Below, piece by piece: positions 10,519 to 19,918 of a stretch of 64,000 nt of DNA; the first letter of the stretch is position 1, and the number at the start of each line of letters is the position of its first letter. The stretch lies in the NCBI GenBank assembly GCA_946183145.1, contig CAMGZM010000010.1, positions 41,410 through 105,409 on the forward strand, in the 5' to 3' direction. Origin of the DNA: an uncultured Fretibacterium sp. (GTDB taxonomy: Bacteria; Synergistota; Synergistia; Synergistales; Aminobacteriaceae). The position numbers and the translations under genes were made by a program. The notes under the pieces are model-generated. The model ran no database searches, had not been told where the DNA came from, and saw nothing but the letters and a program-made list of their open reading frames with translations.

Positions 10519-10650
10519 CTGAGCCTCCCTGTGCCTAAAGGCAGGGGGTTCTTGAGAAGTTTGATTTTAAGTCTCCACCTGAATTAACAGGCATCCTTAT
10601 TCTCAAGGGCGTGGCCAGTCCGCCCCTACTGTATAGCCCCATCAGGGACA
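10519..10650 (-). ncRNA. Putative omegaRNA/reRNA scaffold of element A (overlaps tnpB 3' end)
   Basis: Minus strand: GGGCG/CGCCC hairpin, CCTG/CAGG hairpin, long-range CTTGAGAA/TTCTCAAG stem, terminal CCCTGCCTTTAGGCACAGGG hairpin; conserved in the 53.9 kb copy. Confidence 0.65.
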
Positions 10651-11836
10651 CAACATTACTTTTTCTGAGTATGTTCAACGCTCCGTTCACGTCTGCGTTA
10701 AACTCAAATCCTGTGCTTGTTCGGTACAATCCTCTGTGAATGCGGCTGCCCGAAAATTCATATTTCTGCGGGTTATCGGCGTTGTATATTGGCATTTCGT
10801 CTTTGTCCCAGAATGATGCCTTTGACGTGTAACTCTCTTCCTGCTCGTGATACTCAATCCCATACAATCCACACATATACGCTAACTTTTGCCGGATTTC
10901 TCCGTAGGGGATATTCACGAATTTCTGATTGTTCACGTTCCCCATATGACTGTCTTTCTGAAACGTTACGTTGTACCCGCAGACTAATATCCCGATACCC
11001 TTCACAAGGCAGTAATTTATCACCTTCCTACACGATTTAGAGATATAGTCATTCACCCGTAATTTTCGCTTCCTTGCAAGCTGTCTTTGCTGGAATGTCG
11101 GTTTTCTGCCGTATTTCTGTTTGTCTTTTATGCTTGCTAGTCTTGCATTCACTTTGTTGTACCATTGATTTATCGCTTTCAGTCTGCGCCCGTCTATGAT
11201 GAATGTATCACCTTCACTTGTCGCGCATGTCATCAAGTTATCCAGCCCGAAATCTATCGCAAGTGCTTTTTGTTTGTCTAACTCCCTTTGAGCATCTACT
11301 GCCTCGTATGTGTACTGTATCTCAAAGAACCTGGCGTTATTTATCGGGATTATTCGTATGTACTTGATTTTCTTGCCTTCTAGTATAGGCGGTACTTTTA
11401 CCGTAAGTTTTGAATGCTCAGCTCCGTATTTCTTTGAATATGGCAGTGTGAATATCTGATCGCGTATCGTGAATTGCTGAACAATTAACGGCGCATATCC
11501 GTCTTTAGGCAGGTAATACGGAATTTTCACTGCCCGGCTGTCGTACTGTTTTTTCTTTACCAGTTTCAACAGGGCAATGAATGAAGCAAACATGCCGTCA
11601 ACAACTTTCATACTCTGCTGTGCAATATTCGAGTTCAATATTCGATAATTCTCAGAAGCCTTCAATATCGCGTAAGTTTTCTCATAGCCGAGATACTTGC
11701 CTTCACTGAAGAAATACTGCCTATTAACGTAAATAGCCTCATTCATCAAGTTCTTGGAAGTCCTGCACAACTCACGCAAAACACGGTAATCATCTTTAGA
11801 CAAATGCTTTAACTGTTGCTTGATTGTAAGATACAT
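10535..11836 (-). CDS. tnpB: TnpB-family RNA-guided nuclease, lacking the zinc-ribbon cysteines
   Basis: AIDFGLDNLMT (RuvC-I), EESYTSKASF, FNADVNGALNILRK (RuvC-III); no CxxC ribbon. Confidence 0.88.
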   Translation of the reverse strand: MYLTIKQQLKHLSKDDYRVLRELCRTSKNLMNEAIYVNRQYFFSEGKYLGYEKTYAILKASENYRILNSNIAQQSMKVVDGMFASFIALLKLVKKKQYDSRAVKIPYYLPKDGYAPLIVQQFTIRDQIFTLPYSKKYGAEHSKLTVKVPPILEGKKIKYIRIIPINNARFFEIQYTYEAVDAQRELDKQKALAIDFGLDNLMTCATSEGDTFIIDGRRLKAINQWYNKVNARLASIKDKQKYGRKPTFQQRQLARKRKLRVNDYISKSCRKVINYCLVKGIGILVCGYNVTFQKDSHMGNVNNQKFVNIPYGEIRQKLAYMCGLYGIEYHEQEESYTSKASFWDKDEMPIYNADNPQKYEFSGSRIHRGLYRTSTGFEFNADVNGALNILRKSNVVSLMGLYSRGGLATPLRIRMPVNSGGDLKSNFSRTPCL

Positions 11837-11911
11837 TTCTTTATCTCACCTCCTTTTACTAGAAGTATATATTACCAGTAAAAGAATATCAAGCAAAACT
11901 AAACTCGCGGC

Positions 11912-12328
11912 TTATATCCCCATAGCTAAAGCAAGTGGTTTTACGCCGTTTTTTCGATAAAGCAGATCAGATTTTGACTCGTCAACAGAAATTTTCACCT
12001 GCAAATTCATAGCTTCCGCAAGAGCCGAGAAAAGCGCGTAAACTATTATCTCGTAAATCTTATCGAGACTCCGTTTCAGCCCGGCTTCGTACCTGAACGA
12101 GTCAATAAATTTCTTCACGTCAAAATTTTTTGGTGATGATGTATTGCAGTACTCTAACGCTTCATGTAACTGTGAATGCCTGTCGATGAACCTGCTGTAT
12201 ATATGAGCTTCAATGCTTCCGCCTGTTTCACGGTTGATTTTTCCGAGAACGCTCAAGACTTCCGGGGGGATTGCGTTTGCGTCAAAAAGATTATCCTGAA
12301 ATCGTGAGCTGCTTGTACATACCCTCCC
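11912..12328 (-). pseudogene. HaeII-type restriction endonuclease fragment
   Basis: Frame SSSRFQDNLFDANAIPPEVLSVLGKINRETGGSIEAHIYSRFIDRHSQLHEALEYC...SVDESKSDLL; in-frame TGA at 12329-12331 removes the N-terminus; C-terminal residues YRKNGVKPLALAMGI are encoded by the transposon left end. Confidence 0.7.
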
Positions 12329-13229
12329 TCATAGCCTTTAACATTTCACGCGCTACTGCCTCTATCACCGGGACTGCTACAGAGTTCCCGCACTGCTGCT
12401 TCATTTTCCCGTAAGACACTACGATTCTGAAACTCCCAGGGAATCCTTGCAAGCGTAACATTTCGCGCTCCGTCGGCCTCCTCTCGTCATTAATGAGTAT
12501 GTAGTTTGCTGACGCTCCCGCACGTAATGCCGCTGACCATTCATGAGGCGTAACAGTGCCCGCAACATTTTCATGTGATATATACGGCTTGGGAAAATTT
12601 TTGTCCTTCAGGCGTGAAAGACGTGATGCCCTTATCGAATCGCTGACGTAATATTTTCTGTCCGGGTTAATTTCGAGAATGTCGGATAATTTTTTGCGCT
12701 CGCATTCGGGAACAGGTGAAGGGAATGTGAACAGCACATTTTCACGGAAGCCCGTAATAATTATTCTCTCACGTTTCTGAGGAAGTCCGAAATCTAACGC
12801 ATTCAAAATTTTTGCGTGAACGTTATAGCCGAGACTCTCAAGGTGATTCATGATGATTTTGTACGTTCTGCCGTTGTCGTGAGCCGTAAGATTTTTCACA
12901 TTCTCAAGCATAAAGGCTCTTGGCTTTTTGTCGCGCAATATTCTCTCAATCTCAAAGAAGAGAGTCCCTCTTGTCGTGTCTGCGAATCCCTCGCGCTTGC
13001 CTATAACTGAAAATGCCTGACAGGGGAAGCCCGCCAAAAGTATATCGAACGCGGGAATATCCTCCGACTTTATGCCGCGAATGTCCCCGCATGGCCGCTC
13101 GTTGAATTTTGCGCTGTAAGTCTCACATGCTGACGTGTCAATCTCAGACGAGAATACGCAGTCGCACCCGGCATTCTCAAAAGCGAGCCTTATTCCCCCA
13201 ATCCCCGCAAACAAATCGATAAACGTCAT
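12291..13229 (-). CDS. DNA (cytosine-5) methyltransferase
   Basis: FIDLFAGIGGIRLAFENAGC, GFPCQAFSVIGKREGF, ENVKNL, GNSVAVPVIEAVA. Confidence 0.94.
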   Translation of the reverse strand: MTFIDLFAGIGGIRLAFENAGCDCVFSSEIDTSACETYSAKFNERPCGDIRGIKSEDIPAFDILLAGFPCQAFSVIGKREGFADTTRGTLFFEIERILRDKKPRAFMLENVKNLTAHDNGRTYKIIMNHLESLGYNVHAKILNALDFGLPQKRERIIITGFRENVLFTFPSPVPECERKKLSDILEINPDRKYYVSDSIRASRLSRLKDKNFPKPYISHENVAGTVTPHEWSAALRAGASANYILINDERRPTEREMLRLQGFPGSFRIVVSYGKMKQQCGNSVAVPVIEAVAREMLKAMREGMYKQLTISG

Positions 13230-13915
13230 AATTCTTCCGAGAAAAAATCACTGTCGACTCGTTTTATCTCGTATGTATGTTCAACTGAGACTCCTACATT
13301 ATGTTTTATCATTAAGCGCGTTAAAGTTATTCCGTCAATGCCTTCATCGTTTGAGAGCCGTGTTACTTTTCCCGCGTCATTAATTCCGTTCCCGTAACCC
13401 ATACTGAGAAGCAATTTCACAACAAGCCTTTCAAAACCTGACGGGGATAATCTCATTACTTCATCCATTAACTGACTCGCAAGCGCAGATGTTATTTGCT
13501 CATATGCTGATTCAAGAATTTCTGCGGGGGATTCGTTTTTCTCTTCCTGTGATGATTCTGAATCGTTTTCAGGTGATATTGAGCGGAAATCTTTGAACGT
13601 GTCATAATTCGCAAGGTACTCAAGATCTATTCTTGCGCCTGACTTGAGAGCCTTTTTGCCTTCAGCTGTGATTCGGTAATTTCCCCTCTGAGGAGTCTCG
13701 ACAAGCCCGGCTTTTTGCAGGTAAGTTTTTGCCCAGTTCACGCGGTTGTAAAATGTCGTCTGTCTTCCGCTCGGTAACATATCGGAAATATCAGCCTCAG
13801 AGAGATTCATTTTCTGAGCTATTATCTCTTTCACTTCTTTTGCTGAATGTGTTTCTCCGTCCTTCAGAGCCTCAAGCAATACCCCGAAGAACTCAAAGAA
13901 TTTCGGCACGGCCAT
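13226..13915 (-). CDS. Mrr-like restriction protein with short C-terminal catalytic domain
   Basis: Mrr_N winged-helix pattern MAVPKFFEFFGVLLEALKDGETHS...LPSGRQTTFYNRVNWAKTYLQKAGL; GIDG...TYEIKR; ATGA overlap with the methyltransferase. Confidence 0.75.
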   Translation of the reverse strand: MAVPKFFEFFGVLLEALKDGETHSAKEVKEIIAQKMNLSEADISDMLPSGRQTTFYNRVNWAKTYLQKAGLVETPQRGNYRITAEGKKALKSGARIDLEYLANYDTFKDFRSISPENDSESSQEEKNESPAEILESAYEQITSALASQLMDEVMRLSPSGFERLVVKLLLSMGYGNGINDAGKVTRLSNDEGIDGITLTRLMIKHNVGVSVEHTYEIKRVDSDFFSEEL

Positions 13916-13931
13916 GAAATAATCACCCCTT

Positions 13932-15323
13932 TCACTTCACCATTACAGCAACGCTCTCAACATGTACCGTCTGCGGGAACATGTCAAACGCTCTCACATT
14001 CTCAAGCCTATAGCCTTTCCCCGCCAAAATCTTGCAGTCCCTCGCCAGTGTTGCCGGATTGCACGACACATAAACGACTCGTTTCACGCCGAAATCATTT
14101 ACAGCCTCAATCACCGAACGCTCGCAGCCATCACGCGGAGGATCAAGCACAACAGCATCATATGAGTCTCTCAGGTCAGCAATAACATCTTCAGACTTGC
14201 CGCAAAAAGTTCGCACATTCCCGAAATTATTGGCCGCAAGATTCTTCACAGCCATTTTCACCGCCGGCCTGAACTCCTCAACGCTTGAGATATTTTTCGC
14301 ACCCTCAGCAAGAAAGCACGTCAAAGCACCCGCCCCGCTGTAAAGCTCAAGAATATTTTTCGCGCCTCCTGCCATTGATGAAGCGTACGAGAAAAGTTTT
14401 TCAGCCTGGCCTGTGTTTACCTGGAAGAATGACGCAGTCCCGAACGTAAGCAAGAATTTTCCGAGCCTCTCTGTGATTAGCCCGGTGCCTGTGAGATTCT
14501 CCGTGTAATTTCCGAGAATGACATTACCCGGCTTTGAGTTGTGATTGAGCGTTAATGTGTCAGGCCGCGCAAGATTGCCCAATGACGCGAGAGCCTTTAC
14601 GCTTTTTGCCGATAATTTTCCGTTGATGACGAACGACAACAGAGACTCGCCTGTGTTGATTCCTGTGCGTGCTATGATGTGGCGTAATTTTCCCGTATTT
14701 GTCTGCTCATTGTAGCCGTCAAAGGGATAATGATTCTGATTGAGGCCGTCAAGAATTTTGCTGTAAATTTCGTTGAGCCTCTTTGCGTTTACGGGGCATG
14801 AGCGGATAAATTCGAGCCTGTGAGTCCCGGCGCGGTAAAATCCCGTAACGATTCGGCCATGAAGACTCTGAACAGGAAACGCAGCTTTGTTCCTGTAACC
14901 CCAAAAATTTGGCGATGGTTCACATTCGAGTCCGTCAAAAATTTCCTGCGGGAATCCTCCGAGTCTCGTCATCGCGTCCCGGACTATTCCGGCTTTAAGC
15001 TGTAACTGTGTTGCGTAATCCGCGTGCTGTAGCTGGCAGCCTCCGCAACGGCCGTAATATTTGCACTTGGGAATCACACGGCCATGTGAGGACTCAATTA
15101 TTGATGTTACATCAGCAACCGTAAAATCTTTTTTCCTCGCAACAATTTCAGCCCTCACCTTTTCGCCCGGCAAAGCTCCGTGAACAAATACGACTCCCGA
15201 CTCAGTCCGTGATATTCCGGCTCCCTCGCTGTTTATTCCTGTTATCGTGAGAGTCAGAATTTCACCGTGATTATTCCTGCTGCTGCTCGTGATGATGACT
15301 CCCTTCCCATTCAAAGTTCTCAC
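13932..15323 (-). CDS. RumA/TrmA-type RNA (uracil-C5)-methyltransferase
   Basis: TRAM domain, [14 protein letters not shown] cluster, [24 protein letters not shown]. Confidence 0.93.
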   Translation of the reverse strand: MRTLNGKGVIITSSSRNNHGEILTLTITGINSEGAGISRTESGVVFVHGALPGEKVRAEIVARKKDFTVADVTSIIESSHGRVIPKCKYYGRCGGCQLQHADYATQLQLKAGIVRDAMTRLGGFPQEIFDGLECEPSPNFWGYRNKAAFPVQSLHGRIVTGFYRAGTHRLEFIRSCPVNAKRLNEIYSKILDGLNQNHYPFDGYNEQTNTGKLRHIIARTGINTGESLLSFVINGKLSAKSVKALASLGNLARPDTLTLNHNSKPGNVILGNYTENLTGTGLITERLGKFLLTFGTASFFQVNTGQAEKLFSYASSMAGGAKNILELYSGAGALTCFLAEGAKNISSVEEFRPAVKMAVKNLAANNFGNVRTFCGKSEDVIADLRDSYDAVVLDPPRDGCERSVIEAVNDFGVKRVVYVSCNPATLARDCKILAGKGYRLENVRAFDMFPQTVHVESVAVMVK

Positions 15324-16032
15324 CGAGATAAAATTTACGTGCTAATTCGTTGCCTGCTACTTCTTCAGGCGAACCAGACAAGAATATTTTTCCGTCATGT
15401 ATGAGATATGTTCTGTCTGTGATTGAAAGAGTCTCGCGAACATTGTGATCTGTGATTAATATCCCGTACCCCTGCGCTTTAAGCTCGTGAACCATAGACT
15501 GAATATCAGCAACCGCAATCGGGTCTATTCCGCTGAACGGCTCATCAAGAAGTATGAATTTCGGCTTGAGGGTCAAAGCACGGGCAATTTCTACACGTCT
15601 TCTTTCACCGCCTGAGAGGGCATATCCTTTTGTCTCTGCAATGTGCATTATCTTGAACTGTTCGAGAAGGGCATTCGTTAATTCATTGGCGCGGCGTTTC
15701 TTTCCAGTTTCTTCCCAGACGAGATTAATATTTTCACGCACCGTCAAATTCCTGAATACTGATGCTTCTTGAGGGAGATAACCTATACCCCTTCTTGCGC
15801 GCTCGTAAACAGGAAAGCCGGTGATGTCTTCTCCGTCAATCGTAACCATTCCCGAATCAGGCCGGATCAGTCCCACAATCATGTAGAATGATGTAGTTTT
15901 TCCCGCTCCGTTAGGCCCTAAGAGTCCAACGACTTCACCCGGGTCAACCTGAATGCTTACTCCTCCGACAACGAGTCTTCCGTCATAACCTTTTCGCAAA
16001 TCTCTTGCTGTGAGTCCGTTACGTTCGTTCAT
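15271..16032 (-). CDS. lptB: LPS export ABC transporter ATP-binding protein
   Basis: [49 protein letters not shown]. Confidence 0.93.
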   Translation of the reverse strand: MNERNGLTARDLRKGYDGRLVVGGVSIQVDPGEVVGLLGPNGAGKTTSFYMIVGLIRPDSGMVTIDGEDITGFPVYERARRGIGYLPQEASVFRNLTVRENINLVWEETGKKRRANELTNALLEQFKIMHIAETKGYALSGGERRRVEIARALTLKPKFILLDEPFSGIDPIAVADIQSMVHELKAQGYGILITDHNVRETLSITDRTYLIHDGKIFLSGSPEEVAGNELARKFYLGENFEWEGSHHHEQQQE

Positions 16033-16985
16033 TTCTTGCGTGTCTTCCTTGTCTTTGATGATGATGATTTTTTCTTGGGCTGTGATTTTTCGGAAGTGTC
16101 TTTCTTTGGTGCTGTGTCAATTTTGATTGAGGTATCCTGATTCTTTCGTTCGCGGTTGATGTCTATCGTGATTTCCGCACGGTCTGAATTTACGCCGCTT
16201 CCCTCAACTTTTCGCGTTAATCCTCCGAGAGCCTCGACTCTGTTCTGGTCCGGGAAATATACGACTGAGTCAGAACGCAGAGTCCTTCCTCCCTGAATCG
16301 CTACTACATGGCCGCTTACTACAACGCTTCCCCGCGCAAGGGAGTAAAGCGCGTGATCACCTTTGAGGCTTACGGCTTCTTCCTGAGCTTTTGGCCTTCC
16401 TTTGAGCCAGACTCGTTTTTTCGCTGTGAGTTCGTGAAGGTCTCCCGCTTTGAGGAATCCTTCAACCGAGTCCGCTCCGAAACTTAATCCCCGCGAGCTG
16501 TCCTCAATGTTATGTGCTTTCGTGATCCAGAATTTTGTCTGCGTGTCTTTCCCTGAAGGCTTGTCGACTCCTCCCGCGCCCGTAATCGTGAGTTTATCCG
16601 CGTCAAGTTTCATCGTTCCCATGCTGCCTTTAACGCCGCCGATAAAATTACAGTTTGGTATGTCCGCAAATGAGATTGATACTTTTCCCGCTTTGAGATC
16701 CACTTTGTCCCCGTACCATTTCCCTGAAGCTATTATGCCTTTGTCGAAATGAACGATTCTTTGTTCGACATTCCCGGTTCCTTCGGGGGCTGACAGCTTG
16801 AGGTCTCCTGCTGTGATTATCACGTTCCCGTCCGCGATAAAATCTCCAGTCTCAGCGTCAAATCTCATCCTGTTCGCTGAAAGTGTAGCCTGATCCGGCA
16901 TCGCTGAAGAGTCAAGCGCGTAACATGGCAGTGTGATACATGAACACAATATCATGATGATACATGCTGAAATTCTGCGTGTCAT
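16029..16985 (-). CDS. LptA/OstA-like LPS transport periplasmic protein
   Basis: Signal peptide; [35 protein letters not shown]; adjacent to lptB. Confidence 0.75.
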   Translation of the reverse strand: MTRRISACIIMILCSCITLPCYALDSSAMPDQATLSANRMRFDAETGDFIADGNVIITAGDLKLSAPEGTGNVEQRIVHFDKGIIASGKWYGDKVDLKAGKVSISFADIPNCNFIGGVKGSMGTMKLDADKLTITGAGGVDKPSGKDTQTKFWITKAHNIEDSSRGLSFGADSVEGFLKAGDLHELTAKKRVWLKGRPKAQEEAVSLKGDHALYSLARGSVVVSGHVVAIQGGRTLRSDSVVYFPDQNRVEALGGLTRKVEGSGVNSDRAEITIDINRERKNQDTSIKIDTAPKKDTSEKSQPKKKSSSSKTRKTRKK

Positions 16986-17068
16986 TGAGAGTCTGAGTCT
17001 CCTTCCGTATAACTTGTGTGAGAATTTCCGATAAATATATCATAATAATAATTACGTAAATCAACCTA

Positions 17069-17091
17069 TTGACAACCCCCCCCCCTATAAT
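17069..17091 (+). promoter_or_regulatory. Candidate sigma-70 promoter with C10 homopolymer in the spacer
   Basis: TTGACA (17069-17074), A, C10 (17076-17085), TATAAT (17086-17091); spacer only 11 bp. Confidence 0.5.
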
Positions 17092-17148
17092 ACTAAAATT
17101 TACGTATTGACATTTCCTGAAAAATAATTCTTGATTTAAGGTGATATA

Positions 17149-18039
17149 TTGATCTCTATTGTACCCTACAGCGGTGAATACAAGGTCGGTGTTCTCGCTG
17201 TGCTTAAGCGTAATTTCCCCTGGATGGCAAGATATAGTGATGAATGGCTGTCAAGATGGCTTTCTCCGCTCATTGAATATCATTGGGCTGATGATCCTGA
17301 CATTTCGGATGTCCCGTTCAAATACGGAGCTATTGTTCTTGACGGTGATAATGTTGTTGGTTTCTTCGGGACAATATATTCATACCGTTTAATCGGCGGG
17401 AAAAAATATCTCTGTCTCAATTTCTCGACATGGTGCGCTGATGCCGAATACCGTATACATACATTCAGCGCGCTGAAAAAACTTTGCGCGACTGCCGATA
17501 TTCTCACGGACTTTACACCTAACGAGCCTTCACGGGAAATAATTACGAAAATGTTCGGCTTCAAATACGCGGAGACAAAATGCTTCAACCTCTGCCCCGT
17601 TCCGCTGCTCCATTCCGCAAAAGCCAGCGTCAGATTCATCAATGACCCTTCAGAGCTGAAAGACCCGGAACAATCTGCAATTTTCGCAGAACATCAGAAA
17701 TACGGACTCAAATGCGCGGAGTTTGAGAGAGACGGCGAAAAGGGCTGCATATTCTATTACTTTCACACGAGCAGGAAATTAAAGCTCTACCGAATTGTGC
17801 GCACCGTAAAAATCTACAACAGAAAGCTCTTCACGGAAAACCTTCGGGAAATAGCGCGGAAGATTCAGAAACATGAAGGCTTCTTCATTCACTTCTGCGT
17901 TGACTCGTGCTTCATTGACGGCAAATTATCCTACCCTCTTTACTTTGTGAGGAAAGCATACAGGTGTGTGAGAACAAAAGAGAACATTAACTTTCAGCTT
18001 GACTTCCTTTACTCGGAGCTGTCAATGCTGGACATATGA
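17149..18039 (+). CDS. GNAT-like acyltransferase (TTG start)
   Basis: GAIVLDGDNVVGFFGTIYSYRLIGG.. and MFGFKYAETK pattern; overlaps downstream ACP. Confidence 0.6.
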   Translation: MISIVPYSGEYKVGVLAVLKRNFPWMARYSDEWLSRWLSPLIEYHWADDPDISDVPFKYGAIVLDGDNVVGFFGTIYSYRLIGGKKYLCLNFSTWCADAEYRIHTFSALKKLCATADILTDFTPNEPSREIITKMFGFKYAETKCFNLCPVPLLHSAKASVRFINDPSELKDPEQSAIFAEHQKYGLKCAEFERDGEKGCIFYYFHTSRKLKLYRIVRTVKIYNRKLFTENLREIARKIQKHEGFFIHFCVDSCFIDGKLSYPLYFVRKAYRCVRTKENINFQLDFLYSELSMLDI

Positions 18040-18053
18040 AAGGCGGCGCAATC

Positions 18054-18281
18054 ATGGAAAAACTTGCAGGCATTCTCAAAGAAATAAAATCGGATGTTGA
18101 TTACGGAAAAGAAAGCAGACTTTTCACGGACGGTATATTAACGTCTCTCGATATGGTTCGGCTTGTGCTTGGGATAAATGAGCTTTTCGGGATTGAGATA
18201 GACCCTGACGACATAATCACCGAGAATTTTGACTCAGTCCCGGCCATGATGAAACTGATTGAGAGATACGGAGGCAAATAA
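18054..18281 (+). CDS. Acyl/peptidyl carrier protein
   Basis: ~75 aa, acidic; phosphopantetheine Ser in GILTSLDMVRLVLGINELFGIEIDPDDI. Confidence 0.85.
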   Translation: MEKLAGILKEIKSDVDYGKESRLFTDGILTSLDMVRLVLGINELFGIEIDPDDIITENFDSVPAMMKLIERYGGK

Positions 18282-18285
18282 TTTC

Positions 18286-19803
18286 ATGGCGAGGATCGTA
18301 ACAGATTACCTTGACGAAACAGCGAGGCTTTACCCGGACAAAGCAGCATTCATTGACGAGAAAAGGACAATGACATTCAGCGTGCTTAAAGAGGAATCGC
18401 AGCGCATAGCCGGACGGATTATTGAGCTTGGACTCAGAAAGAAGCCCGTTGTTGTTTACCTGAATAAAAGCGTTGAATGTATTGCGGCCTTCATGGGAAC
18501 AGCGTACAGCGGAAATTTCTACAGCCCTATAGACACAAAGATGCCCGCAGAGAGAATACACAAAATTATTGACAGGCTCAAACCGTCAGCAATAATCACG
18601 GACGAGTCGCACATGGCCGAGGCTGAAGAGTTTTCGCAGGACGCAAAAGTGATTCTCTATGAGGAAGCGCAGAGAGTTCCGGCTGATGTTGGAGCGGTTG
18701 AAGCGGCAAAAATGAGCGTGATTGATTCTGATGTGCTTTACGTGCTTTTCACGTCAGGGTCAACAGGAACGCCGAAAGGGGCAATCATTTCACAAAGAGG
18801 AATTATTGACCTTGCGGAATGGGCAGCAAATGAATTAGGCTTCAATCATGAAACAGTCTTTGCGAATCAGACACCGTTCTATTTCAGCTTCTCGGTCTAT
18901 GAGATATACCAGACGTTGAAACATGGCGCATTGACATACATTATCCCCGAAAAACTTTTTGTGCAGCCCGCAAAATTAATGCGCTATCTTGATGACAATG
19001 AGATTAACACGCTTGTGTGGGTTCCTTCATTGCTTCAAATGCTCTCACAGTTCGGCGTTTTGAATCGTCCGCATGTAAACTCGCTGAGAAATATTTTGTT
19101 CGGCGCAGAAGTTTTCCAGACAAAGCACCTCAACAGATGGAGGAATGAATATTCCGGCGCAAGGTTCGTGAATCTTTTCGGCCCGACAGAAGTAACAGAC
19201 ACATGTACATATTACGAGATTAAGCGGCCTTTTGCTGATGATGAAATGCTCCCTGTAGGGTATTCATGCGAGAATAAAGACTGCTTCCTTCTCGGCGATG
19301 ATGACAAGCTCATAACGCAGCCGGATATACTCGGCGAAATATGCGTTAGGGGTTCGGGGCTGTCTTACGGATATTACAATGACCCGGAGAACACCACAAA
19401 AGCATTCGTGCAGAATCCTCTTAACACTTCATACCCTGAGACAATCTACAGAACGGGCGACCTTGCAAGATACAACGAACACGGAGAATTAGTTTACGTT
19501 TGCAGAAAGGACTTCCAGATAAAGCACCTTGGACGGCGGATTGAACTCGGCGAAATTGAAGCGGCTGTATCTTCCGTTGAAGGCATTGAGGACTGCTGCT
19601 GCCTCTATGATTCCGACAGGCTGATAATCACGCTGTATTACGTTGGGAAAAATGATAGCGGAAATCTTTCGGAGGCTCTGAAAAAATTGCTTCCCGATTA
19701 CATGATTCCCGGAAAATATATAAAACTCCCGGAAATGCCTCATAACCTTAACGGGAAAATTGACCGTCAGAAACTCAAAGCAATGATGAAAGGAGAAAAT
19801 TAA
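18286..19803 (+). CDS. AMP-binding amino-acid/acyl adenylation enzyme (DltA-like)
   Basis: LFTSGSTGTPKGAIISQRG, NLFGPTEVTDTCTYYEI, YRTGDLARYNEHGELVYVCRKDFQIKHLGRRIELGEIE, NLNGKIDRQKL. Confidence 0.9.
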   Translation: MARIVTDYLDETARLYPDKAAFIDEKRTMTFSVLKEESQRIAGRIIELGLRKKPVVVYLNKSVECIAAFMGTAYSGNFYSPIDTKMPAERIHKIIDRLKPSAIITDESHMAEAEEFSQDAKVILYEEAQRVPADVGAVEAAKMSVIDSDVLYVLFTSGSTGTPKGAIISQRGIIDLAEWAANELGFNHETVFANQTPFYFSFSVYEIYQTLKHGALTYIIPEKLFVQPAKLMRYLDDNEINTLVWVPSLLQMLSQFGVLNRPHVNSLRNILFGAEVFQTKHLNRWRNEYSGARFVNLFGPTEVTDTCTYYEIKRPFADDEMLPVGYSCENKDCFLLGDDDKLITQPDILGEICVRGSGLSYGYYNDPENTTKAFVQNPLNTSYPETIYRTGDLARYNEHGELVYVCRKDFQIKHLGRRIELGEIEAAVSSVEGIEDCCCLYDSDRLIITLYYVGKNDSGNLSEALKKLLPDYMIPGKYIKLPEMPHNLNGKIDRQKLKAMMKGEN

Positions 19804-19804
19804 C

Positions 19805-19918
19805 ATGGGAGAAATAATCACAGTGCTTTTTCTCGGCGCATGGATGGTAACAGCGAGTGTATTAAGCTATAGGCATCTGAAATGTGAGCTGTCAGACTTT
19901 GCGGAGGGAAGAGAGTAA
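19805..19918 (+). CDS. 37-aa membrane microprotein MGEIITVLFLGAWMVTASVLSYRHLKCELSDFAEGRE
   Basis: Starts 1 nt after adenylation gene; stop codon directly abuts symporter ATG; one TM segment. Confidence 0.6.
   Translation: MGEIITVLFLGAWMVTASVLSYRHLKCELSDFAEGRE

Larger units (their letters stand above)
10519..11956 (-). mobile_element. IS200/IS605-type element, tnpB only (IS1341-like), element A
   Basis: Boundaries inferred by comparing the two copies sharing the right end (10519..~10650 vs 53839..~53975) and left end (11907..11962 vs 54148..54202); no tnpA. Confidence 0.75.

Noticed and set aside
13226-13260. Frameshift in the mrr-like gene
   Set aside because: The frame encodes a plausible continuous tail and ends with a normal ATGA overlap; I saw no clear Mrr continuation in other frames by eye, so I kept it as a short variant rather than calling a pseudogene
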